The notes beneath the pieces were generated by a model that made no database searches, was not told the origin of the DNA, and saw nothing but the letters and a program-made list of their open reading frames with translations. A DNA stretch of 13,312 bases from an uncultured Collinsella sp. (GTDB lineage: Bacteria; Actinomycetota; Coriobacteriia; Coriobacteriales; Coriobacteriaceae): positions 1-13,312 of the forward strand of contig CATVQO010000027.1 of assembly GCA_958346165.1 (NCBI GenBank), read 5' to 3'. Below, piece after piece: positions 6,554 through 12,619 of the stretch; within the stretch, counting starts at the first letter, position 1; every line of letters starts with the position of its first letter. The translations under genes and the position numbers were made by a program.

Positions 6554-8444
6554 GACCGCAGCCCAAGCACGCCCGGCCGACCTCAAGCGCACTGTGCGTC
6601 GCTTGCTCTCCTACATGGGGCATGCCAAGTTCTCGTTGCTCGCGGTGGGCGTGCTCGCCTCCGTCGCCGCCATCGCGAGCCTCGCCGGCACCTACATGGT
6701 GCGCCCCATCGTTAACGGCTTGGCTACGGGCGGGGAGGAACTGCTTGCCAAGCAGGTCATCCTGACGGCGATCATCTACGCTGCGGGCGTGCTCTCGGCC
6801 CTGGGCTACTCGCAGATTATGGTGCGCGCGGCCCAACACGTGGTGTCCGATATTCGCCGCGACCTGTTCGCGCACATCCAGACGCTGCCGCTCAGTTATT
6901 TTGACAGCACGCGCTCGGGCGACATCATGAGTTTTTTCACCAACGACGTCGACACCGTCTCCGAGGCGCTCAACAACAGCTTTGCCAACGTGATTCAGGC
7001 CGCCATTCAGGTTGTGGGTACCACGGCTATGCTCATCATCCTTAACTGGCAGCTCACGATTATCACACTCGTGTGCGATGCGGCCATTGTGCTGTATGCG
7101 CGCTACTCGGGCGCGCGCTCTAAGCGTTTCTTTGCTGCCCAGCAGGCATCGCTTGGCGACCTGGACGGATATATCGAAGAAATGGTCTCGGGCCAAAAGG
7201 TCATCAAGGTCTTTAACCGTGAGGCAGCGAATGTCGCCGGCTTCACCTGCCGCAACGACGAGCTTCGCCGCACCGGTACCGCCGCCGTGAGCTATGCCAA
7301 CTCCATGGTGCCCATGACCGTCGTGATTGGCTACGTCAACTATGCCATCGTCGCCGTGGCGGGCGGCATGCTCTGCATCAAGGGGCTCGCCGATGTGGGC
7401 GCACTTGCAAGCTACCTGGTCTTTGTGCGCCAGGCCGCCATGCCCATCAACCAGTTTACGCAGCTCGGCAACTTCTTGCTCAACGCGTTGGCCGGTGCCG
7501 AGCGCCTGTTTGCGGCTATGGACCTTGAGCCCGAGGTGGACGAGGGCTGCGTGGAGCTGGTGCAGACGGGCGATGCCGCGTGGGCGTGGAAAATTCCCGA
7601 GGGCCAGGGCGTGGGCGTCTACGGGCACCTGCATGACGTGGCAGCCGTTGATGAGTCGGGCCGCGCGGTGGCCGCCGACGGCACCGAGCTCACGTGCGGC
7701 TTGGTCCCGCTTGCCGGCGACGTGCGCTTCCATGCCGTGGACTTTTCCTACGTGCCGGGCGCCCGCGTGCTCACGGACCTCAACCTGTTTGCCAAGCCGG
7801 GGCAAAAGATTGCGTTTGTGGGCTCCACGGGCGCCGGCAAGACGACCATCACCAACCTCATCAACCGCTTCTACGAGGTCGATGACGGCGAGATCACGTA
7901 CGACGGCATCGACGTCAAGCACATTGCCAAGGCCAGCCTGCGCGGGTCGCTCGGCATTGTACTGCAGGACACGCACCTGTTTAGCGGCACCATTGCGCAG
8001 AACATTCGCTTTGGCAAGCTCGACGCGTCCGACGAGGAGGTGCGCGCCGCCGCCGAGGCCGCCTGCGCGGATTCGTTTATCCGCCGCCTGCCTAGAGGCT
8101 ACGACACACCGGTCACGGCCGACGGCGCCAACCTGTCGCAGGGCCAGCGCCAGCTGCTCGCCATCGCGCGCGTGGCCGTCGCCGACCCGCCGGTGCTCAT
8201 CCTGGACGAGGCCACTTCGAGTATCGACACGCGTACCGAAAAGCTCATCGAGCGCGGTATGGACCGCATCATGCGCGGTCGCACCACGTTTATGATCGCG
8301 CACCGCCTGTCCACTGTCCGCGACGCCGACGCCATCATGGTCCTCGAACACGGTCGCATCATCGAGCGCGGCACGCACGAAGAGCTGCTCGCCCAGCACG
8401 GCGAGTACTGGCAGCTGGCGCATGGCTTAAAAGAGCTGGATTAA
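6546..8444 (+). CDS. ABC exporter, subunit with canonical Walker B and H-loop (TM288/LmrD/YheH type)
   Basis: A 632-residue half-transporter, partner of the preceding gene. A six-helix exporter domain covers about residues 15-320. The nucleotide-binding domain has Walker A GSTGAGKTT (426-434), Walker B LILDE with catalytic Glu555, and H-loop His586 (MIAHRLSTV). The signature is LSQGQ (530-534) rather than LSGGQ, which would complete the degenerate site formed with the partner's Asp499 and Gln529, leaving one fully active ATP site in the heterodimer. The linker between the domains (325-391) is about 65 residues, some 40-50 longer than in the partner. The frame stays open upstream to 6444, but ATG 6546 has a strong Shine-Dalgarno (AAGGGGGTGA, about 6531-6540) and gives a normal N-terminus (MPKTAAQARPADLKRTVRRL). 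The 8-nt overlap indicates translational coupling. Confidence 0.94.
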   Translation: MPKTAAQARPADLKRTVRRLLSYMGHAKFSLLAVGVLASVAAIASLAGTYMVRPIVNGLATGGEELLAKQVILTAIIYAAGVLSALGYSQIMVRAAQHVVSDIRRDLFAHIQTLPLSYFDSTRSGDIMSFFTNDVDTVSEALNNSFANVIQAAIQVVGTTAMLIILNWQLTIITLVCDAAIVLYARYSGARSKRFFAAQQASLGDLDGYIEEMVSGQKVIKVFNREAANVAGFTCRNDELRRTGTAAVSYANSMVPMTVVIGYVNYAIVAVAGGMLCIKGLADVGALASYLVFVRQAAMPINQFTQLGNFLLNALAGAERLFAAMDLEPEVDEGCVELVQTGDAAWAWKIPEGQGVGVYGHLHDVAAVDESGRAVAADGTELTCGLVPLAGDVRFHAVDFSYVPGARVLTDLNLFAKPGQKIAFVGSTGAGKTTITNLINRFYEVDDGEITYDGIDVKHIAKASLRGSLGIVLQDTHLFSGTIAQNIRFGKLDASDEEVRAAAEAACADSFIRRLPRGYDTPVTADGANLSQGQRQLLAIARVAVADPPVLILDEATSSIDTRTEKLIERGMDRIMRGRTTFMIAHRLSTVRDADAIMVLEHGRIIERGTHEELLAQHGEYWQLAHGLKELD

Positions 8445-8493
8445 CCCGTTCGAGCACGATGCTTTGATCCCTCCGTGCCCCTCACTTCGCCTC

Positions 8494-8558
8494 AAACCAT
8501 CACAACATTCGACGTTTTTTGCCAAAAACGGGAAAAGCATCGAATGTTGTGATGGTTT
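8494..8558 (+). repeat. 65-nt palindromic repeat, copy 1 (forward)
   Basis: AAACCATCACAACATTCGA (8494-8512) and its exact reverse complement (8540-8558) form perfect 19-bp arms around 27 nt. The inner part can extend the stem by about seven more pairs beyond one C-A mismatch (GTTTTTT 8514-8520 against GAAAAGC 8532-8538). The element lies 49 nt after the ABC exporter stop, and its last arm runs into TTTTT (8556-8560), so it could also terminate that operon. It is 63/65 identical to copy 2 at 9736-9800. Confidence 0.95.
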
Positions 8559-8659
8559 TTCTACCACTCGACCGGGTGGAATCGCTTTCTTGCGCACGAA
8601 GGTGTGCGGACCCGTGGGCAGGGGAATAAGGTTGGTTATCCGACTCCATTGGAGGGCTC

Positions 8660-9697
8660 ATGGACCTGCCGATCGTCCTGTCCCATAAGACTGCCTGGCT
8701 GTACCACAACGTGGCGCGCCCGTCCGAGCCGCTCTCGCGAGCAAGCAGTCTATACGATGGGGACTCGCTTGCTAACGAGGCGGAGCCGACTGCGAGCCTG
8801 CCCAAATTGGGACTCGATGCCAAGGGCCTGAGGGCTTCAACGGCAGTTGGGATCGTTACCGACTATCTGGTCTCGCTCGGTATTCCACGAGAAGAGCTCG
8901 ATCATGTCGACACGCTCGTCAACTTCGATTTTGAGCGCTCGACGCCGGCTGGATTTAGGTGCCACGTGTTTGGGTCGCCGGTACCTCCGGGCCATCTTAT
9001 CGAGGTGGCAGAGGACCTTCTAGTGGTTGATGAGGCCATGTGCTTTGTCCAGGCGGGTTCGTGGATGAGTGAGCCCGAGCAGCTGGAATATGGGTATGAA
9101 ATCTGCGCCCGATACCATTTGAATCATCTGTCAACAGGCGATTATATCGAGATGGGGCAGAGGTATACCGTTGCCGACTTGATTGCCTATTGCAATGAGA
9201 ACCGATCTCGTCAGGGGGCTATACGCGCGGCTGCCGTGCTCAGGCGCGTGCACGATGGCGCGCGGTCGCCCATGGAGACGGCCACCGCAATCATGGTCGT
9301 AGCAAAGCGTTCCCAGGGAGGGCTGGGATACGCCAAGGTCGAGCTCAACCATCGGGTCAATGTTCCCAACGAGTTCAAGTATCTCGCAAAGGCCGGGTAT
9401 TTCGAGATCGACGTATATGCGCCTGCGAGCGGTACGGGGGTTGAATACAACGGCTCGGACCATCTTGATAAACAGCGCAGCGCGTCGGATGCGGAGCGTA
9501 TGACCGTGCTGAGCGCGCTGGGCTTTAGGATGATCGTCCTCACCGGGACTCAGTTTGCCCATCAGCTGCAATTGCATCGGGCGATGAACGCTATCGCGCT
9601 CGCTATGGGCCTTAAGTGCGACCGGAGCGAGGCATTCCAGAAACGTCAGAACGACCTGCGAGAATTCGTGATTCGGCACTGGGATGGCGGCCTTTAG
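8660..9697 (+). CDS. DUF559/Vsr-like endonuclease-domain protein flanked by palindromic repeats
   Basis: A 345-residue protein without a recognised name. The C-terminal third looks like a PD-(D/E)XK nuclease of the DUF559/Vsr type: EIDVYAPASGTGVEYNGSDH with Asp251, Glu262, Asn264 and His268, then D277-x2-R280 and LSALGFRMIVLTGTQ. This parallels the family pattern of D...EY(D/N)G..H...D..R...L...G. Upstream, ARSPMETATAIMV (201-213) and GLGYAKVELN (221-230) match a segment common in actinobacterial proteins that join an AbiEi-type antitoxin-like N-terminus to DUF559. No signal peptide or membrane segment is visible. ATG 8660 has GGAGGG at 8651-8656, slightly close. No cognate toxin gene (AbiEii-like) follows. 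The gene stands alone, bracketed by two near-identical 65-nt palindromes in the same orientation. Nuclease activity and a DNA-defence or mobility role are inferred. Confidence 0.8.
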   Translation: MDLPIVLSHKTAWLYHNVARPSEPLSRASSLYDGDSLANEAEPTASLPKLGLDAKGLRASTAVGIVTDYLVSLGIPREELDHVDTLVNFDFERSTPAGFRCHVFGSPVPPGHLIEVAEDLLVVDEAMCFVQAGSWMSEPEQLEYGYEICARYHLNHLSTGDYIEMGQRYTVADLIAYCNENRSRQGAIRAAAVLRRVHDGARSPMETATAIMVVAKRSQGGLGYAKVELNHRVNVPNEFKYLAKAGYFEIDVYAPASGTGVEYNGSDHLDKQRSASDAERMTVLSALGFRMIVLTGTQFAHQLQLHRAMNAIALAMGLKCDRSEAFQKRQNDLREFVIRHWDGGL

Positions 9698-9735
9698 GGG
9701 CGCTTTGGTCCTTCTACGGGGTGCCGTGGGCAGGC

Positions 9736-9800
9736 AAACCATCACAACATTCGACGTTTTTCGCCAAAATCGGGAAAAGCATCGAATGTTGTGATGGTTT
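9736..9800 (+). repeat. 65-nt palindromic repeat, copy 2 (forward)
   Basis: Arms 9736-9754 and 9782-9800 are identical to those of copy 1 (one further C-G pair, 9735/9801, can be added). The 27-nt centre differs from copy 1 at two sites: T8520 becomes C9762, turning a T-G wobble in the extended stem into C-G, and A8528 becomes T9770 in the loop. It starts 38 nt after the nuclease-gene stop and lies 131 nt before the moaA start. Confidence 0.95.
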
Positions 9801-9931
9801 GTATGCTGAGGATGGGCTTGGAAAGTCCTTTTTGCTCGAAGCGACCTGTCCTGTCGTACGGGTGTCGGCATGATTCTCTCGTGGGGTATTATGTTTTCCG
9901 AAGAATAAAACGCTGCGTGAGGGGAGGGTGC

Positions 9932-10987
9932 GTGGACGGGCACGTGCAACATGACGGCTTTGGCCGCGATATCAACTACCTGCGCATTGCCGTTACCGAC
10001 AAGTGCAATTTCCGCTGCGTTTACTGCATGCCGGCCGATGGCGTGGCGCCCCGTGCGCACGACGAGCTGCTCAGCGCCGAGGAAATCGCCCGCTTTGTGC
10101 GCCTGGTGGCGGGAGAGGGCATTCGCCGCGTGCGCCTGACGGGTGGCGAGCCGCTGGTCAGCCGCCGTATCATCCCGCTCATTCGCGACATCCGCGCGAT
10201 CCCGCAGATCGAGGACATTTCGCTCACCACCAACGGCGCCCTGCTGCCCAAGCTGGCACCGCAGCTCAAAGATGCCGGGCTTAACCGCGTCAACATTTCG
10301 CTCGACACACTCGACCCTACGCTCTTTGGAAAGATCACGCGCTTGGGCCGACTCGAGCAGACCATGGCTGGCATCGACGCGGCGCTGGCTTGGGGCTTTG
10401 AGCCCGTTAAGGTCAACTGCGTTGTGGTGCGCCGGCTCAACCAGGATGTGGCGGCCCTCGCGAGGCTCACGCTCGACCGCCCCATCCACCTGCGCTTTAT
10501 CGAATACATGCCCATCGGCGACGAGCACACGAGCTCGCATTGCACTGTGGACCCGCATGCGCCCGCGCTCAATCCCGAGCTGTGGGACGCGAGCGATACC
10601 GTGCCGAGCGACGAGCTGCGGGCGCGCATCAATGACGGGGCCGCCGCGACGGGACTGGGCGAGCTCGAGCCGCTCGACATCAACGACGCCCCTGCCGGCG
10701 CGGGCCCTGCGCGCTATTGGCACTTTCCGGGTGCGGCGGGTACGGTCGGCTTCATCAGCGCCATGTCCAACCATTTTTGCGCGAACTGCAACCGTCTGCG
10801 CCTGACGGCCGATGGCAACGTGCGTCCGTGCCTGTTCAGCGATGCCGAGTATTCGGTGCGTGAGGCGCTGCGTCGTGGTGATGATATGCAGGTGCTTTCG
10901 ATTTGGCGCGATGCCGTGGCCCACAAACCGCAGGAACACGCGATAATTGAGGGCACGCAACGATTTATGTCCCAAATCGGAGGATGA
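9932..10987 (+). CDS. moaA: GTP 3',8-cyclase, radical SAM enzyme of molybdenum cofactor synthesis
   Basis: MoaA converts GTP to 3',8-cyclo-7,8-dihydro-GTP, the first step of molybdopterin synthesis, in the cytoplasm. The 351-residue protein carries the radical-SAM cluster motif Cys25-x3-Cys29-x2-Cys32 (CNFRCVYC), the SAM-binding GGEP (71-74), and the C-terminal second cluster Cys283-x2-Cys286-x13-Cys300. It ends in the Gly-Gly pair (SQIGG) that is conserved and needed for activity in the family. The frame is open back to 9791, but GTG 9932, preceded by GAGGGG at 9919-9924, gives the normal MoaA N-terminus just before FGRDINYLRIAVTDKCNFRC. The 130 nt upstream contain palindromic repeat 2 just outside; a TATTAT at 9887-9892 could be a -10, with no good -35. 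The next gene, moaC-mobB, starts 4 nt after the stop, so the two are co-translated. Confidence 0.97.
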   Translation: MDGHVQHDGFGRDINYLRIAVTDKCNFRCVYCMPADGVAPRAHDELLSAEEIARFVRLVAGEGIRRVRLTGGEPLVSRRIIPLIRDIRAIPQIEDISLTTNGALLPKLAPQLKDAGLNRVNISLDTLDPTLFGKITRLGRLEQTMAGIDAALAWGFEPVKVNCVVVRRLNQDVAALARLTLDRPIHLRFIEYMPIGDEHTSSHCTVDPHAPALNPELWDASDTVPSDELRARINDGAAATGLGELEPLDINDAPAGAGPARYWHFPGAAGTVGFISAMSNHFCANCNRLRLTADGNVRPCLFSDAEYSVREALRRGDDMQVLSIWRDAVAHKPQEHAIIEGTQRFMSQIGG

Positions 10988-10991
10988 TCAT

Positions 10992-12296
10992 ATGGCCAAG
11001 AGCAGGTACGCCGATGCCACCAAGGCCGCTCGCAGGGCCGCGATGTCTGCCCACAAAGCCACGGTCGCGGCGAATGCTGGCAACGTCGACGCGTCCGCGC
11101 AGCCGACTACCAGTGCTGCCACCGAGCCCGCCCGCGACGCCCGTCGCGACGAACTGACGCACGTGGACGCCAAGGGCGAGGTTCGCATGGTCGACGTGTC
11201 CGACAAGGCCGAGACCCATCGCATCGCTATCGCCGAGGGCACCATCCTCATGCACCCCGAGACGCAGGCCATGGTGCTGCAGGACCGCGCCAAAAAGGGC
11301 GATGTGCTTGCCTGCGCGCGCGTGGCGGGCATCATGGCCATCAAGCGCACGAGCGACATCATCCCCATGTGCCATCCGCTGCTCATTACCAAGAGCAAGT
11401 GCGACATTGCGCCCATCGCTTCGGCGGGGACGCCGGCCGAGGACGTGCCCGAGGGCTGGGCGCCGGCGCGCGCGGACGGACAGGTTGGCTTTCACGTGCT
11501 GGTTACGGCCGGCGTAACGGGAAAGACGGGTATCGAGATGGAGGCCCTGACCGGCGCGAGTGCCGCGTGCCTAACGATCTATGACATGTGCAAGGCGGTC
11601 GATCGCGGCATGGAGATCGTCGACGTGCGCCTGCTGCACAAGGAGGGCGGCCGCTCGGGTGTGTGGGATCGCGCAGAGCGTCGGGCCGCTGCCGTTGAGG
11701 CCGTGGGAGCCGCGGGCAACGCGCCCGCGAGCGCATCCGTCGCCGTCGCGCCCGCAGCTCCCACTCCGGCCGTCCCCGCGATCGCGTTTATCGGCTACCA
11801 AAACTCGGGCAAGACCACGCTCGTCGAGAAGGTTATCGCCGAACTCACCCGCCGCGGCCTGCGCGTGGGTTCGCTCAAGCATCATGGGCATCACGGCTTT
11901 GATATCGATGTACCCGCTAAGGATACGTGGCGCCATCACCAGGCCGGCTCCAAGCACGTGGGCCTTATCTGCGCCACGCGCTGGGCGGAGTACGCCGACA
12001 CACGCGAGGAGGACGAGATGCCCGCGCGCGAGCTACTGTCGCGCTACAACGATGTCGACGTGGTGATCATCGAGGGCTACAAGACCGAGGGCTTCGACAA
12101 CATCGTGGTCGCGCGCTCCGGTGTCGACCGTCTGCGCGGCAAGAGCTCGCTCGACCTGGTCGACGGTCACACGCTGGCCCTTGCCTGCAACGAGGCCCTG
12201 GCGCGTCAGGCCTTCGACGCCGGCTTCGCGACCCGAGCCATCAACATCAACGACGCCCGAGCTATCTGCGACCTTATCCAAGATCATCTGGCCTAA
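10992..12296 (+). CDS. moaC: MoaC-MobB fusion: cyclic pyranopterin monophosphate synthase plus Mo-cofactor GTP-binding domain
   Basis: A 434-residue two-domain protein. Residues ~55-235 are MoaC, which turns MoaA's cyclised GTP into cyclic pyranopterin monophosphate. Visible are THVDAKGEVRMVDVS (from Thr56), MCHPL with His128, and DMCKAVDR with Asp198 and Lys201, matching the conserved active-site residues of MoaC. After an Ala/Pro-rich linker (about 238-260), a MobB domain begins (IAFIGYQNSGKTT). Its Walker A is at 268-276, followed by KHHGHHGFDID and VVIIEGYKTEGFD. MobB assists formation of the guanine-dinucleotide cofactor. The first ~50 residues are a low-complexity Ala/Lys/Arg extension. 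ATG 10992 has GGAGG at 10979-10983, whereas upstream in-frame starts fall inside moaA. The stop codon lies within a hairpin. This fusion economises two steps of one pathway; moaB/mog, moaD, moaE and moeA are not in the window. Confidence 0.95.
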   Translation: MAKSRYADATKAARRAAMSAHKATVAANAGNVDASAQPTTSAATEPARDARRDELTHVDAKGEVRMVDVSDKAETHRIAIAEGTILMHPETQAMVLQDRAKKGDVLACARVAGIMAIKRTSDIIPMCHPLLITKSKCDIAPIASAGTPAEDVPEGWAPARADGQVGFHVLVTAGVTGKTGIEMEALTGASAACLTIYDMCKAVDRGMEIVDVRLLHKEGGRSGVWDRAERRAAAVEAVGAAGNAPASASVAVAPAAPTPAVPAIAFIGYQNSGKTTLVEKVIAELTRRGLRVGSLKHHGHHGFDIDVPAKDTWRHHQAGSKHVGLICATRWAEYADTREEDEMPARELLSRYNDVDVVIIEGYKTEGFDNIVVARSGVDRLRGKSSLDLVDGHTLALACNEALARQAFDAGFATRAININDARAICDLIQDHLA

Positions 12297-12336
12297 AACC
12301 TGCCAAATAGGGACAGGTTTATTTTGGCAGGTTTTA
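12294..12336 (+). terminator. Hairpin overlapping the moaC-mobB stop codon
   Basis: TAAAACCTGCCAAA (12294-12307) pairs perfectly with 12323-12336 across a 15-nt loop. The TAA stop (12294-12296) is the base of the stem. The loop contains a second CAGGTTT (12314-12320) that duplicates part of the 3' arm (12329-12335), so two alternative foldings exist. It is the likely terminator of the moaA operon, although the T-run (TTTT then ATC) is short. Confidence 0.6.
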
Positions 12337-12355
12337 TCTGGGCAAACGTCATTTT

Positions 12356-12386
12356 CACCACAGAGGGGCCAGGCTCCTTTGTGGTG
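12356..12386 (+). repeat. Stem-loop repeat B, copy 1
   Basis: CACCACAGAGG (12356-12366) and CCTTTGTGGTG (12376-12386) form an 11-bp stem with one G-T wobble and a 9-nt loop (GGCCAGGCT). It shares CACCACAGAGGGGCCAG and CCTTTGTGG with the copy at 12501-12530 and lies 17 nt before palindromic repeat 3. The role is unknown; auxiliary termination or a mobile short palindrome are both possible. Confidence 0.8.
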
Positions 12387-12403
12387 GATTTTGCTTTGCA
12401 GTA

Positions 12404-12468
12404 AAACCATCACAACATTCAGCGAAAATCGCGATTTTGCCGAAAAACGTCGAATGTTGTGATGCTTT
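12404..12468 (-). repeat. 65-nt palindromic repeat, copy 3 (inverted, diverged core)
   Basis: The same outer arms (AAACCATCACAACATTC at 12404-12420, complement at 12452-12468 with one mismatch, C12465) and the same total length of 65 nt as copies 1 and 2. Read on the minus strand, its centre begins like theirs (CGACGTTTTTCG) but then contains a perfect 14-bp palindrome AAAATCG-CGATTTT (12425-12438). It is therefore a variant of the same family in opposite orientation. Confidence 0.9.
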
Positions 12469-12480
12469 GCGCTCCGGGCA

Positions 12481-12501
12481 GGCCGCCCTTCGGGTTCGGC
12501 C
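12481..12501 (+). other. GC-rich hairpin between repeat copy 3 and stem-loop B copy 2
   Basis: GGCCG (12481-12485) pairs with CGGCC (12497-12501), and CCC with GGG inside it (12486-12488 / 12492-12494) around a TTC loop, leaving a TT bulge. It directly abuts stem-loop repeat B copy 2. No function can be assigned; it may only add to the structural block of this intergenic region. Confidence 0.45.
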
Positions 12502-12530
12502 ACCACAGAGGGGCCAGACGCCTTTGTGGC
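12501..12530 (+). repeat. Stem-loop repeat B, copy 2
   Basis: CCACAGAGG (12503-12511) pairs with CCTTTGTGG (12521-12529) with one G-T wobble. It has the same first 17 bases as copy 1 and the same orientation, 33 nt after palindromic repeat 3, so the two B copies bracket that repeat. The loop (GGCCAGACG) differs from copy 1 at its end. Confidence 0.78.
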
Positions 12531-12555
12531 GATTGGATCCCAACGGCCTGCGCCT

Positions 12556-12564
12556 TGGTATACC
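12556..12564 (+). promoter_or_regulatory. Candidate extended -10 promoter for the HAD hydrolase gene
   Basis: TGGTATACC (12556-12564) offers a TGN-extended TATACC -10 box about 55 nt before the ATG. No convincing -35 lies at 16-18 nt; TTGGAT (12533-12538) is 20 nt away. The region up to the ATG is otherwise free of structure, and the block of hairpins upstream should isolate the gene from the moa operon, so a promoter here is expected. Confidence 0.3.
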
Positions 12565-12619
12565 ATGTACGCCGTTCACGAATACACCCCACATCGCCGC
12601 ACAACCCAGAAAGGCCCCC

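Noticed and set aside
6324..8423. A very long open frame (about 700 codons) on the minus strand opposite the second ABC exporter gene.
   Set aside because: Its translation is Arg/His/Ala-rich with no motif and mirrors the codon bias of the real gene, a common shadow in high-GC DNA.
8660..9697. A complete type IV (AbiE) toxin-antitoxin system.
   Set aside because: Only an AbiEi-like/DUF559 protein is present; the next gene is moaA, and no AbiEii nucleotidyltransferase-like gene is adjacent.
8494..9801. A classical insertion sequence, with the two palindromes as terminal inverted repeats.
   Set aside because: The copies are direct rather than inverted relative to each other, I see no target-site duplication outside them, and the gene has no DDE, Ser/Tyr recombinase or HUH motif.
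9802..9931. A molybdenum-cofactor riboswitch upstream of moaA.
   Set aside because: The 130-nt leader has no convincing multi-stem structure or recognisable conserved motif, and much of it lies next to the palindromic repeat. A covariance-model search would be needed to be certain.
9791..9931. An N-terminal extension of MoaA from an earlier in-frame start in repeat 2.
   Set aside because: The extra residues lie in the repeat and leader, lack similarity to MoaA, and a better Shine-Dalgarno precedes GTG 9932.
9131..10975. A 614-codon open frame on the minus strand opposite the nuclease gene's 3' half and moaA.
   Set aside because: It crosses repeat 2 and two clear genes, has no recognisable domain and the composition of an antisense shadow.
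8494..12468. The three palindromic repeats as a CRISPR array.
   Set aside because: Copies are 1.2-2.7 kb apart, one is inverted, and there are no regular spacers or cas genes.
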